A stretch of DNA of 36,728 nt, taken from positions 1 to 36,728 of the forward strand of contig NZ_CADFGP010000064.1 in the NCBI RefSeq assembly GCF_902833905.1, written 5' to 3'. A program made the translations under genes and the position numbers. The stretch comes from Paraburkholderia tuberum STM678. GTDB taxonomy: Bacteria > Pseudomonadota > Gammaproteobacteria > Burkholderiales > Burkholderiaceae. The notes below the pieces were generated by a model. That model had not been told where the DNA came from. It was given only the letters and a program-made list of their open reading frames with translations, and did not search any database. Shown one piece after another: positions 1-8,821 of this stretch (positions are counted from its first letter, which is position 1; every line of letters begins with the position of its first letter).

Positions 1-47
1 GCTCAAGCTCACGCCGCATCGGTCCACTCCGCGGTTTCCTCCCTCGA

Positions 48-123
48 GGCTTGTCCAACGCCTGCCCGCATGCGTCGTCGTGCGCTCACGCGTCGGCACA
101 CAAGGGCAGGCGTCGAACAAGCC
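48..123. repeat. 20-bp inverted repeat at the left edge
   Basis: Left arm GGCTTGTCCAACGCCTGCCC (48-67) and right arm GGGCAGGCGTCGAACAAGCC (104-123) are complementary at 18 of 20 positions around a 36-base loop. The right arm abuts the point where the neighbouring IS3-type orfA loses its normal sequence. It may be an IS end, a folded recombination site or a hairpin; the sequence does not decide which. Confidence 0.6.
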
Positions 124-580
124 TTAACAGAATCAGCAGCGCCGCCGCTTCCGCTAGCGCCTTCTCCTTGCGCTGCAATTCCTTCTCGAGCTGCCGGATG
201 CGCTGCTTGTCGTCTTTCGACTGGTGGCGCTGCTCGCGTGCCTGCTCGGTGGCATTCGCGTTGGCTGCCTGGCAGGCCGCTCGCCACGCCGCGATCTGTT
301 CGGGATAGAGTCCTTTGCGCCGGCAGTACTCGGCCAGCTCCGCTGCGTTGAGCGGGGCGGCTTCCAGCACTACTGCAAACTTGTCTTCCGAAGACCATCC
401 CTCGGGATTCTTCCCATCGCCCGGCACGGCCAGCCCTTGTCCTTTCGCCTGTCGGCGCCACGTGTACAACGTCTGTTCGGTAATCCCCGTTTCTCTGGCC
501 AGCGCTGAGACCAACGCGTTTTCCGGCGGCATCATGCGACGCACCAGCGCTTCTTTTCTTTCTGCTGAGTAGGCTTTCAT
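86..580 (-). pseudogene. IS3-family transposase OrfA, 3'-truncated
   Basis: The 164-residue product begins MKAYSAERKEALVRRM. It has an N-terminal helix-turn-helix (ALARETGITEQTLYTWRR, about residues 26-43), a second DNA-binding segment (EDKFAVVLEAAPLNAAELAE) and a charged coiled coil with the RIRQLEKELQRKEKAL leucine-zipper-like stretch. These are typical of OrfA of IS3-family elements, which partners OrfB by programmed frameshifting. After AEAAALLIL the sequence departs from what the family normally has and runs into the inverted repeat at 48-123. No orfB follows. The gene is therefore a leftover and cannot support transposition. The start at 580 fits the HTH position. Confidence 0.75.
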
Positions 581-657
581 TCACCCTGATTTTACCGCCC
601 CCGGACCATGTCTATAAGATTCAGATAACACGACAAGTAGTCTGACGCCGGGGGCCA
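130..657 (-). mobile_element. IS3-family element remnant (orfA end)
   Basis: This is the orfA-proximal end of an IS3-type element. Read on the minus strand the terminus appears to begin TGGCCCCCGGCG at about 657, some 75 bases before the orfA start. Everything beyond about 130 (the rest of orfA, orfB and the other end) is missing. The end coordinate is judged by eye from the TG...CA rule for IS3 ends. Confidence 0.55.
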
Positions 658-967
658 CCCCCTGTCGCCGCAGCAACGAAAGGTGTTTTTCGAGTTCTGC
701 GCGATATTGCTCGTCTGCATGACAGTACGAGACGAAGGCTCGAATCATCATCTATTCCTGGCGGGTGAGAAGATGTAATTCTAGTGGAAGTCATGTTCGA
801 AGCTCGAACGACATCTCACTCGCGATTACGCCATGCCGCCAAAGGCGGTTCTCTCGCCGACGTACTCCGCACGTCCAGAGCTGAGAGCAAAATTGCGAAA
901 AGAGTGGGACTAAGTTTTATGCAGACCGACCGGCGATCGATATGCACGAGGACAGAAATCCCGAATT
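658..967. other. No gene recognised
   Basis: This 310-bp stretch lies between the IS3 remnant and the tandem ISNCY elements. It has no convincing coding region; one short open frame at 784-975 has no recognisable motif or ribosome binding site. Near 968-991 there are two degenerate CGACAT-like words (TGACAT, CAACAT), which could be a decayed right end of a further ISNCY copy. Confidence 0.5.
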
Positions 968-996
968 TGACATAAATTAAATTATCAACATTTCGA

Positions 997-2621
997 ATGT
1001 AGCGGCAATATGAGAATGTCGTGTTCTAGCAAGATACAAATGTCGTGTTTTGCAACCACTGGCAAGCTGGCGGTTCACTGCAGCCCTGCAGGAGCCATCC
1101 ATGAAGCCCGTGACACTTGTGACACTGAACATGCGCGAACTCGACCGTCTGAAGATGATCCAGGCCGTGGTGGACATGGGACTTAAACCCGGCCGTGCCG
1201 CGGAGCGGCTCGGCCTGACGGTACGCCAGGTCGAGCGGCTGGTGGCGCGGTATCGTGAATCGGGCGCAGCGGGACTGGCCTCGCGCAAACGTGACACGCC
1301 GGGCAACCGGAAGCTCGACGAAGGTCTGGCGCTGCGTGCGTTGACCATCATTCGCGAGCGCTATGCCGATTTCGGGCCGACGCTGGCCTGCGAGAAGCTG
1401 CGTGAATGCCATGGGCTGGTGCTGTCAAAGGAAACCGTGCGGCACCTGATGACGGCCGCCGGCCTGTGGGTGCCGCGCCGGCAGCGTCCGCCCAGGATCT
1501 ACCAGCCACGCGCGCGGCGCGCGTGTTTCGGTGAACTGGCGCAGATCGACGGCAGCGATCACCGCTGGTTCGAGGACCGGGCGCCGGCGTGCACGCTGCT
1601 GGTGTACGTGGACGACGCAACCAGTCGCCTGATGATGCTGCATTTCACGGCGACCGAGTCGACCTTCAGCTACTTTGAGGCGACGCGCGCGTATCTGGAG
1701 CGGTATGGCAAGCCGGTGGCGTTCTACAGCGACAGGGCCAGCGTCTTTTACGTGAAGCGCCGCTCGGAAACAGCGGGCAAAGGTGTCACGCAGTTCGGCC
1801 GCGCGATGTACGAACTCAATATCGACACGTTCTGCGCGAACTCAGGCCCCGCCAAGGGGCGCGTCGAACGCGCCCACCTCACGTTGCAGGACCGGCTGGT
1901 GAAGGAACTGCGACTGCGTGGCATCAGCACCATCGAGGCCGCCAACGCCTGGGCGCCCGCCTTCATGGCGGCCTACAACGCGCGCTTTGCGAAGCCGCCA
2001 CGCAGCGCTTTCGATGCGCACCGGCCCCTGCGCGCCGACGAGAATCTCGACGCGATCCTGACCTGGCGGGTTCAGCGCAAGGTCTCGGATTCACTGACGC
2101 TGCTGAACGACCGCGTGATCTGGCTGCTTGACGATACGCCTGCCAACCGGAGGCTGATTCACCGCTATATCGACGTGTGGGAGTATCCGGACGGGCGCCT
2201 CGAGATCCGCGCCGATGGTGCCGCGCTGCCCTGTGTCCAGTACGACAAGCTTGCCGAGATCGACCAGGGCGCGGTGGTGGAGCACAAGCGTCTTGGTCAT
2301 GCGCTGCAGGTCGCCCAGGCGATCCAGGCACAGCGCGACAACCGCCGGATATCCGGCTCACCGTCACGCACGAACCGCGGTGAACCCGTGCGTACGAAGG
2401 CGCGGCTGCCTGGCACGAGGAAGCAGCGCGAAGTCACGCTCGAGGACTGGAATGCGGCAGTCATGGGGACACACCAGAACCCGCGAGGCTCGGTGCTAAA
2501 AACCCCTCCAGAGAGAGATAAAAGGACTGCCAAACGACCCTAACCCACCACCCAAAACCGACCCTCAACCCCGACATCTGTATCTTGCTGGAACCCCGAC
2601 ATTTCAAAATAGCCTCGACAT
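997..2621 (+). mobile_element. ISNCY (IS1202-group) element, copy 1
   Basis: The left end carries three ATGT(CG) words at 997, 1016 and 1040, spaced 19 and 24 bases. The right end carries the inverted word CGACAT at 2572, 2597 and 2616, spaced 25 and 19. A longer shared block (TAGCAAGATACA near the left end, TGTATCTTGCTG near the right) confirms the imperfect terminal inverted repeats. The words are probably transposase-binding sites. One transposase gene fills the interior. The right end directly abuts copy 2 with a 3-bp spacer. Confidence 0.8.
1101..2543 (+). CDS. ISNCY-family DDE transposase, intact
   Basis: The 480-residue transposase would cut and paste its own element. An N-terminal helix-turn-helix region (LKPGRAAERLGLTVRQVERL) is followed by a second winged segment with ERYADFGPTLACEKL. 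The RNase-H-like integrase core begins near FGELAQIDGSDHRWFE (first acidic residue), continues through LLVYVDDATSRLM and PVAFYSDRASVFY, and ends near GRVERAHLTLQDRLVKELR (catalytic Glu). The start at 1101 is preferred because AGGAG lies 7 bases upstream; an in-frame Met at 1131 is possible. The frame is open throughout, so this copy may be active and could mobilise or rearrange copy 2. Confidence 0.88.
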   Translation: MKPVTLVTLNMRELDRLKMIQAVVDMGLKPGRAAERLGLTVRQVERLVARYRESGAAGLASRKRDTPGNRKLDEGLALRALTIIRERYADFGPTLACEKLRECHGLVLSKETVRHLMTAAGLWVPRRQRPPRIYQPRARRACFGELAQIDGSDHRWFEDRAPACTLLVYVDDATSRLMMLHFTATESTFSYFEATRAYLERYGKPVAFYSDRASVFYVKRRSETAGKGVTQFGRAMYELNIDTFCANSGPAKGRVERAHLTLQDRLVKELRLRGISTIEAANAWAPAFMAAYNARFAKPPRSAFDAHRPLRADENLDAILTWRVQRKVSDSLTLLNDRVIWLLDDTPANRRLIHRYIDVWEYPDGRLEIRADGAALPCVQYDKLAEIDQGAVVEHKRLGHALQVAQAIQAQRDNRRISGSPSRTNRGEPVRTKARLPGTRKQREVTLEDWNAAVMGTHQNPRGSVLKTPPERDKRTAKRP

Positions 2622-2624
2622 CGA

Positions 2625-4242
2625 ATGTTAGTCCAAAGTTCAGATGTCGCGTTTCCGCTAAATTGAAATGTCGTGTTTGCGGGTTCAGGCTGGTGGCCAG
2701 CATTCCTTAAGGAGCGCCGGCCATGAACGCATCTGGGACGATCACCATGTCGATGACCGAGCTGGACCGGTTGAAGGTGGTACAGGCCGTTTGCGAGCGG
2801 CGGCTGAAGCCGGGCCAGGCCGCGGACCGGCTCGCGTTGAGCGTGCGTCAGCTTGAGCGCCTGGTGCTGCGCTATCAGGCCGCAGGCGTTGCCGGACTGG
2901 TCTCCGGCAAACGCGGTCGGGCGGGCAACCATCAATTGTCCGACGGTGTGGCGCGACGCGCGCTGGCGATCATTCGCGAGCGCTATGCCGATTTTGGACC
3001 GACACTGGCGTGCGAGAAGCTTCGGGAATGCCACAGCATCAGTTTGTCAGTCGAGACGGTGCGCGCGCTGATGATGGCCGCCGGTCTGTGGATTCCCCGC
3101 AAGGACCGGCCGCCCAGGGTCTACCAGCCGCGGGCCCGGCGCGCGTGCTTCGGTGAGTTGGTGCAGATCGACGGCAGCGACCATCGCTGGTTCGAGGACC
3201 GGGCGCCGGCCTGCACGCTGCTGGTGTACGTCGATGACGCCACGAGCCGCCTGATGATGCTGCATTTCACGGCGACCGAATCGACCTTCAGCTACTTCGA
3301 GGCGACGCGCGCGTATCTGGAGCAGCATGGCAAGCCGGTGGCGTTCTACAGCGACAGGGCCAGCGTTTTTTACGTGAAGCGACGCTCGGAGACAGCGGGC
3401 AAAGGTGTCACGCAGTTCGGCCGGGCGTTGTACGAGCTGAACATCGACACGTTCTGCGCGAACTCAAGCCCCGCCAAGGGGCGCGTCGAGCGCGCCCACC
3501 TGACGCTGCAGGATCGGCTCGTCAAGGAGCTCCGGCTGCGCGGCATCAGCACCATCGAGGCCGCCAACACCTGGGCGCCCGCCTACATGGCAGCCTAAAA
3601 CGCGCGCTTTGCGAAGCCGCCACGCAGCGCTTTCGATGCGCATCGACCCGTGCGCGCCGACGAGAATCTCGACGCGATCCTGACCTGGCGGGTTCTGCGC
3701 AAGGTCTCGGATTCACTGACGCTGCTGAACGACCGCGTGATCTGGCTGCTTGACGATACGCCGGCCAACCGCAGGCTGATTCACCGCTACATCGACGTGG
3801 GGGGTATCCGGACGGACGCCTCGAGATCCGCGCCGATGGTGTCGCGCTGCCCTGTGTCCAGTACGACAAGCTTGCCGAGATCGACCAGGGCGCGGTGGTG
3901 GAGCACAAGCGTCTTGGTCATGCGCTGAAGGTAGCCCAGGCACTGCAGGCGCAGCGCGACAACCGCCGGATATCCGGCTCACCGTCACGCACGAACCGCG
4001 GTGAACCCGTGCGTACGAAGGCGCGGCTGCCTGGCACGAGGAAGCAGCGCGAAGTCACGCTCGAGGACTGGAATGCGGCAGTCATGGGGACACACCAGAA
4101 CCCGGGAGGCTCGGTGCTAAAAACCCCTCCAGAGACATATAAAAGGACTGCAAAACGACCCTAACCCACCACCCAAAACCGACCCTCAACCCCGACATCT
4201 GTATCTTGCTGGAACCCCGACATTTCAATCTGGCCTCGACAT
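2625..4242 (+). mobile_element. ISNCY (IS1202-group) element, copy 2, defective
   Basis: The left end has ATGT words at 2625, 2644 and 2668 with the same 19 and 24 spacing as copy 1. The right end has CGACAT words at about 4191, 4216 and 4237. It is arranged head-to-tail with copy 1, separated by only CGA. It is nearly identical to copy 1 over the catalytic part and right end but clearly diverged over the left end and the DNA-binding domain. Its transposase gene is broken. Confidence 0.75.
2723..4164 (+). pseudogene. ISNCY-family transposase, nonsense and frameshift
   Basis: This is the homologue of the gene at 1101-2543. It starts at 2723 with AAGGAG upstream. The HTH (LKPGQAADRLALSVRQLERL) and DDE core are readable up to the stop TAA at 3596-3598, where copy 1 has TAC (Tyr). 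A second lesion near 3798 deletes one base relative to copy 1 (GTGGGGGGTATCC against GTGTGGGAGTATCC). The last stretch is open again from 3895 to 4164. Two independent disablements suggest that the copy is dead. Confidence 0.85.
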
Positions 4243-4245
4243 GTG

Positions 4246-4294
4246 ATGTCACGGCAAAGCTGTAATGTCGTACCTGGGCAAAGTTGCTATGGAA
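4246..4294 (+). repeat. Decayed third ISNCY left end
   Basis: Right after the right end of copy 2, and separated by the 3-bp spacer GTG, come ATGTCA at 4246, ATGTCG at 4265 and ATGG at 4289. The spacings are 19 and 24, exactly those of the two intact left ends. No transposase follows. This is seen directly; reading it as a remnant of a third tandem copy is inference. Confidence 0.6.
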
Positions 4295-4459
4295 TTCTCC
4301 CAAAATCCACCGAATGTATTCTGATATCGCCACATCGGGGCCTTTCGACAAATAAATCGTGCATTAGATGGAACAAGACGCGCTGAGGTTGTTTCGTAGA
4401 GACTTTAGGCGGAGTCGTCGTTTTCCCGCGCCCCCGTCAGTTGTGATCAAACAGTGCGC

Positions 4460-4679
4460 CGGAGTATAAATGTGCGGTCTGCCGTCGAAAGTGCCATGAG
4501 TGCGCCGGAGCATGAATATGCGGTTTGACGTCGACGGCACCACAACCGTATATCAATGCTCCTGAGGTGCTCTGACCGTATACGATTGCTCCGCTCGAAA
4601 CCTCACGGACGAACGCCGCATAGCTAAACTCCGGCGCGTTTTTGTGCCATCAGCATAGAAACCGCATAGCTATGCTCCG
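4460..4679. repeat. Six copies of a 19-bp motif in two orientations
   Basis: Two copies run forward, CGGAGTATAAATGTGCGGT (4460-4478) and CGGAGCATGAATATGCGGT (4506-4524). Four run in the opposite orientation, beginning at 4545, 4575, 4615 and 4661; the best is ACCGCATAGCTATGCTCCG at 4661-4679. The outer pairs at both edges are spaced exactly 46 bases. There is no coding sequence between them. This arrangement looks like the two ends of an element with multiple transposase-binding sites that have collapsed together (a MITE-like relic), but the family is not identified. Confidence 0.7.
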
Positions 4680-4914
4680 TTCTCAGGCGTTCAAATTCTC
4701 TTAGGTACCGTCCTTCGGCTCTCGCCGTAGTGCATACCCCGACTGCGCCGTCGTCTTGCGTACGAGTGCGGCAGACGGCAACGTCGATATTTTCTGCGGC
4801 AACTTGAACCGGACGTCCTGAGCCGCAGTCCGAGCGGTAAAGCAACTCCGTGTGCCATTCATCCGTGAGATCGATCGCGACTGACGGGTACCGGCTCCGA
4901 CAGGCGTGCCAGAT

Positions 4915-5180
4915 GTGATACACGGATCGACGAACGCGCCGACGCCCGTCACGACTTCGACCTTGTGCGCCTTCGCCATCCCGGCGAACCCGCCCGTCAG
5001 CTTCTTAAGGTGACTTCCAAGTTAGCGTCACGCGACACCTCGGCAACTTCGACGACGAGCGCGGTGTGCAGCGGCGCCCTCCGATCGACTACATCAACGT
5101 TCAGGCACACGCAGCGCAACGCCGAATATCGTTCGACTAGCACTATCTTCATGCCAGGATCGGCGGCGCACGCTTCTCAG
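4915..5180 (-). pseudogene. Dihydrolipoamide dehydrogenase (E3) fragment
   Basis: On the minus strand the residues GMKIVLVERYSALRCVCLNV (near 5165-5105) match the FAD-domain segment of lipoamide dehydrogenase, which normally reads G-GVCLNVGC around the redox disulfide. Then follow PLHTALVV, a shift of frame, and KLTGGFAGMAKAHKVEVVTG plus GVGAFVDP (about 5003-4915), also standard for the family. The second redox cysteine region is destroyed, both ends are missing and the frame is broken. This is a housekeeping-type gene fragment stranded among IS debris. It is recognised by eye only. Confidence 0.6.
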
Positions 5181-5295
5181 AAAGGGGGAAATCCGATTAG
5201 TCTCGCGACACGCTCCACCTTCCCGGGACCTGAAACATCCGCACCCACGCTCTCTTATTGCCATGCCGTGAGCTCCGAGGCATGCCCACACGCCC

Positions 5296-6717
5296 TCATG
5301 ACGACTCTTCAAGTGCACTGAGCTCCGCGAGCGTTATCGGCTTTAGTGGGGGCCGCACGCGTTGGAAACCAACCGCAGCAACGGAGCGACATTGCGCAGA
5401 TGCAAGCAAATTAGCAACGGTGTAGCCGCATTGACGACCCTGACACGGGCCCATGCCCGCGCGCGTGAACGCTTTTAGCTGGTTCGGCCCCGGCTGGCCG
5501 AGCTGCGCGGCCAGCCGTACATCGCCAGCGGTTACCTCTTCGCAGCGACAGACAATCGTCTCATCGGGCGGCGTGAAAATCTCCGTACGCGGCCGATAGA
5601 TCGAATCAAGCAGAGGCCGCATCGCCAGCTCATGTCCGAGCCGCCGATGCAGCGGCGCTGCAAGCTCGCTTGCGCGCTCGACTGAGAGTGCGCCCGAGGA
5701 AAGCGCGACGCCGGTAGCAGCAAGTTCACCGCGTGTGCACGCGGCTTTCGCGCCGCCGATGCCGGCGCCGTCGCCTGCGACATAGAGACCAGTCATGCTG
5801 GTTTCACCCCACGTATCAACTTCGGGCTCAAAGCAAAGTTGTGCTTCGTTCCATCGATGGCTGCATCCCATCGCCTGAGTGAAGTGGATAGACGGCACGA
5901 CGCCTTCATGAACCAGAAGAATGTCGGCAGCCACATCGCCCGACAGCCCGTTCTCGGTGCGATAGACAATCTGTTCAAGACGGCCGATACCGAAAGCGCG
6001 AAGGCTACTGACGTTTCGAACAATGGGGAACCCCCTCCCGCGCAATCTTGCCGACCACAGTAGCCCCTTAAGGAGATCATGCCAGCCGTCAACTGCACCA
6101 CGTAGAGTCGGAAGGCCCCGACGGAGGGCGCCGCGGGGAGTCGTGTCAAGCCAACCTGCAATCCTACCGCCGGCGTCGAGCAGCTGGGTCATGTAGAGCA
6201 GTGGCAATGGACCACTACCGGCTATCCAGACGGGTTGATCGGGTATCTGGTGAGCGCTTTTATGCAGAATCTGCGCGGCGCCGACTGTCATTACACCCGG
6301 AAGCGTCCAACCTGGGAAAGGCATGGGCCGTTCCTGTGCGCCCGTCGCTAGTAACACATGGCGCGCGCGAATACTTTCGGCGCCATCCGCGCGGCTCAAA
6401 AAGACAATCCACTCCCCGGAACCGGCCGGTTTCCCTGGGCTAGGCGCTCGCTCGATCTGCCATACACGGGTCTCCGGCAGGTAGTGCGCACCGCATTCGC
6501 GAAAGTTCTGTACCACTGCCGCGCCTGCGCTGTACGCAGCGCCTAACCCTTGATGAACACCACGTCGGACGTTTTCTTCGATGGCGCGCCATATCTGACC
6601 GCCAGGTGCCTGCTGTTCGTCTACGAGGATCGTGGTCATTCCAAGACGAGCAGAACGTATTGCGGCACTCATGCCGGCAGGTCCTGCACCTACAATCAGA
6701 ATATCGAACGTTCGCAT
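5296..6717 (-). CDS. Opine/D-hydroxyproline-type oxidase, alpha subunit (FAD/NAD(P), BFD-like Fe-S)
   Basis: The 473-residue protein is related to the large subunits of opine oxidases (OoxA/NoxA), hydrogen cyanide synthase HcnB and D-hydroxyproline dehydrogenase. An N-terminal dinucleotide-binding motif VGAGPAGMSAAI precedes DEQQAPGGQIWR. LATGAQERPMPFPGWTLPGV lies mid-protein. A C-terminal BFD-like [2Fe-2S] domain shows CRCEE and GMGPCQGRQCG (CxC...CxxxxC). It would work with the gamma and beta subunits encoded upstream, passing electrons from an imino-acid substrate. The ATG at 6717 shares one base with the gamma stop (TGATG); a GTG at 6720 is the alternative. The exact substrate cannot be read from the sequence; the surrounding opine dehydrogenases and importer favour an opine-like compound. 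Confidence 0.85.
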   Translation of the reverse strand: MRTFDILIVGAGPAGMSAAIRSARLGMTTILVDEQQAPGGQIWRAIEENVRRGVHQGLGAAYSAGAAVVQNFRECGAHYLPETRVWQIERAPSPGKPAGSGEWIVFLSRADGAESIRARHVLLATGAQERPMPFPGWTLPGVMTVGAAQILHKSAHQIPDQPVWIAGSGPLPLLYMTQLLDAGGRIAGWLDTTPRGALRRGLPTLRGAVDGWHDLLKGLLWSARLRGRGFPIVRNVSSLRAFGIGRLEQIVYRTENGLSGDVAADILLVHEGVVPSIHFTQAMGCSHRWNEAQLCFEPEVDTWGETSMTGLYVAGDGAGIGGAKAACTRGELAATGVALSSGALSVERASELAAPLHRRLGHELAMRPLLDSIYRPRTEIFTPPDETIVCRCEEVTAGDVRLAAQLGQPGPNQLKAFTRAGMGPCQGRQCGYTVANLLASAQCRSVAAVGFQRVRPPLKPITLAELSALEESS

Positions 6718-7073
6718 CACGAATGCACCTCACCACTCCGAAGATCGCCACTACCGTCTTCTGACTCAGCGATCGCCTGACTGAGATTGCGGCGACCGTG
6801 TTGGCGTTGGATGCGCATCCCGTCGCGCACGATCGTCAGACAGGTCTGCGTGGACGCTACACCGTCAACGACAGCAAGACATTCGAAGCACACACCCATC
6901 ATGCAAAAAGGTCCGCGTGGACTGCCGCTTCGCGGCGTGGTGCGAGCGACGGGGTTGTCCTCGCGCAAGAGGACTGCCGCCACGGATTCGCCTCGCTCGG
7001 CGTTCACACGCCTGCCGTCGATCGATACCGTGACCACGGCGTCCTCGGCGGGATTAGATAACTTGCGAAACAT
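6717..7073 (-). CDS. Opine/D-hydroxyproline-type oxidase, gamma subunit ((2Fe-2S) protein)
   Basis: The 118-residue protein resembles the small subunit of opine oxidase, HcnA or hydroxyproline dehydrogenase. After a beta-rich start (VTVSIDGRRVNAERGESVAA) comes the cluster-binding motif FCMMGVCFECLAVVDG (C-x4-C-x2-C), then a fourth Cys in STQTCLT. This is the plant-ferredoxin-like arrangement. It would carry electrons between the flavin subunits. Its start overlaps the 3' end of the beta gene by 20 bases and its stop overlaps the alpha start. The order beta-gamma-alpha is therefore tightly coupled in translation, which is strong evidence for one complex. Confidence 0.85.
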   Translation of the reverse strand: MFRKLSNPAEDAVVTVSIDGRRVNAERGESVAAVLLREDNPVARTTPRSGSPRGPFCMMGVCFECLAVVDGVASTQTCLTIVRDGMRIQRQHGRRNLSQAIAESEDGSGDLRSGEVHS

Positions 7074-8196
7074 CAAAGCGCCTATGATGGAAGAACTCGA
7101 AGTTTTCTGGCAGTACGTTGCGCGCGAGAGCATCCGCAACTGGTCCAGCATGAACCGCCGCGAGGGTGATGCCGGAATGACAGAGAGCGATCCAAGCACC
7201 AGGGTACGTTGAAGATTGTGCGTATACCGGATGCTCGTCCGGGGTGATGATGCGCAGACATGCCCAATGCCTAACAAGGCGAGCCATAGCAAGGTCCGGC
7301 AAAATTCGTAGGGCTCGCTTTGTCATCCTGGCAGCGGTGAAGGTAGTAGTACCGAGATCCATACCGACTTCCTCATGACTTACACCTATCATTACTGTAC
7401 CGTCGCGAGTCTGGCGAATGCCGCTAGCGGGGAGGCGCAGAATTGGCTCGAGCCGTTCAGTGACCAGCAACTGGCCACGCAGGGGACGCAACGGGACGTC
7501 GAGCGCCACCATTGCCCCCAGAGCTGTGGAACCAAGCCCGGCCGCAATGATCAACTGTCCCGTTTCGAAACAACGCGGACCTGTCGAGGTTTGCACATGA
7601 ACACGAAAACTACCGTCAGGACATGGCTCAATCTTCGACACCGTGTGATTGCCAGCTAGAGTGCCGCCACGTAACTCAATGGCTTGCTGCAGCGCCCGCA
7701 ACAGCTTAAGCGGATTGCAATGGCCATCGGCAACGCCAATTCCAGCCCCCACCACTTCCCGCCCGAGCCGTGTACCAGGCAGCAGCCTTTCTAATGCCGA
7801 TCGATCGATCATGCGCGAACACGGGTCGATTTTCGGGCTTTGCGCATTCCAGCTCGCGAGGAATTCGGCTTCCTCTTCAAAATCCGCTCCGCTTAGGCAA
7901 AAGCGCAAGCAGCCATCGTTTTCATACTCGACATCAATGCCAGTTTCATCGTGCAGCGCTGCTGCGAAAGCGGACCAAAGTGCGACGCTCTCGCGTGACA
8001 GCTGCTGGTAGCGGGGCGCGCCATATCCCTTCCCGTATGCGCCGACAAGACCGAAATTCGCTTTCGACGCGCGCGGGTCGCAATCACCCCCGTCGAGCAC
8101 AAGCGCACGCTTCCCTCGCCCTAGCATCCCGTGCGCCAATGCGCAGCCGACAACACCGCCGCCAACTATGACGACGTCATGGTTTTCGCGTATCAA
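7054..8196 (-). CDS. Opine/D-hydroxyproline-type oxidase, beta subunit (DAO-family FAD enzyme)
   Basis: This D-amino-acid-dehydrogenase-like subunit (OoxB/NoxB/HcnC relatives) probably binds and oxidises the C-N bond of the substrate. It begins HDVVIVGGGVVGCALAHGML, an FAD-binding GxGxxG motif at the extreme N-terminus. ASKANFGLVGAYGKGYG follows, then the substrate-domain stretch PLRPLRGQLLVTERL, and it ends near the family's usual 370-380 residues. A TTG at 8196 is chosen because AGGAAAAGAGG lies just upstream; a TTG at 8256 is possible but has no better site. It is the first gene of the oxidase unit. No promoter could be assigned with confidence. Confidence 0.8.
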   Translation of the reverse strand: MIRENHDVVIVGGGVVGCALAHGMLGRGKRALVLDGGDCDPRASKANFGLVGAYGKGYGAPRYQQLSRESVALWSAFAAALHDETGIDVEYENDGCLRFCLSGADFEEEAEFLASWNAQSPKIDPCSRMIDRSALERLLPGTRLGREVVGAGIGVADGHCNPLKLLRALQQAIELRGGTLAGNHTVSKIEPCPDGSFRVHVQTSTGPRCFETGQLIIAAGLGSTALGAMVALDVPLRPLRGQLLVTERLEPILRLPASGIRQTRDGTVMIGVSHEEVGMDLGTTTFTAARMTKRALRILPDLAMARLVRHWACLRIITPDEHPVYAQSSTYPGAWIALCHSGITLAAVHAGPVADALARNVLPENFEFFHHRRFDVSQVI

Positions 8197-8821
8197 GCCC
8201 GCCTCTTTTCCTGAATGATTTTGGTTAACTCTATGATCGTCACAGCAAGGCGTCAAAGTCGAATTTCAGGTACGAGGTATTCTCAGCGGTTATGGTCCAA
8301 AACGCGGGCGCCCCCGGTAGGCGATAGAGCTCGCGTGCCCGTGGAATACGAGAATAGAGTGCGACGACCGCTTCCATCACGACAACAATCTCGGCAGCAC
8401 GGGCGCTCGCAAGAGCCCCAAACCCAGCAACGAGACGCCACACTCCATGATTGGTCCCAACGCATAACTTCATTGCCAAGGCGATACGATCAATGGACCG
8501 TGTTAGGCGGCCGTAGCTGACCGCGAATTTAGTCAGCCAACGAAACTTCTGTGGCGGCGTTCGGCTGTGGTCGAGACAAACGCCCCAGTTGGGTTACGCC
8601 ATCCCGCAGAAAAAAAGGCAACTCAATCGAGCAAGGCTTTGGTTGGCGAGCATCGCGGGAGCATTCGGCAAGCAACGGTGCGCACGCTGAAGAAGGTGAC
8701 GGGATGTTCGCGCGCTCAACGTAAGCCCCTACGATCCCGTGTTCATGCTATCCCAAACACAGGTCAGCATGCAGTAGTGGCAAATGACAACTGAAGCCGA
8801 CGCGGAATCAAGGCCGTTCTG
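8197..8821. other. No gene recognised between oxidase unit and IS3 debris
   Basis: Some 600 bases hold only short open frames without recognisable domains. The stretch 8240-8540 reads on the minus strand as a short hydrophobic Ala/Val-rich frame, and 8567-8794 as a basic one. Neither has a clear ribosome binding site or family signature. The oxidase promoter should lie in the part nearest 8200. Confidence 0.45.

Noticed and set aside
48..123. Integron attC site
   Set aside because: The arms lack the GTTRRRY/RYYYAAC core boxes in the proper places and no integrase or cassette is present.
9..584. 191-codon minus-strand frame overlapping the orfA remnant
   Set aside because: It runs out of frame through the recognisable OrfA sequence and is Arg/Gly/Ala-rich without motifs.
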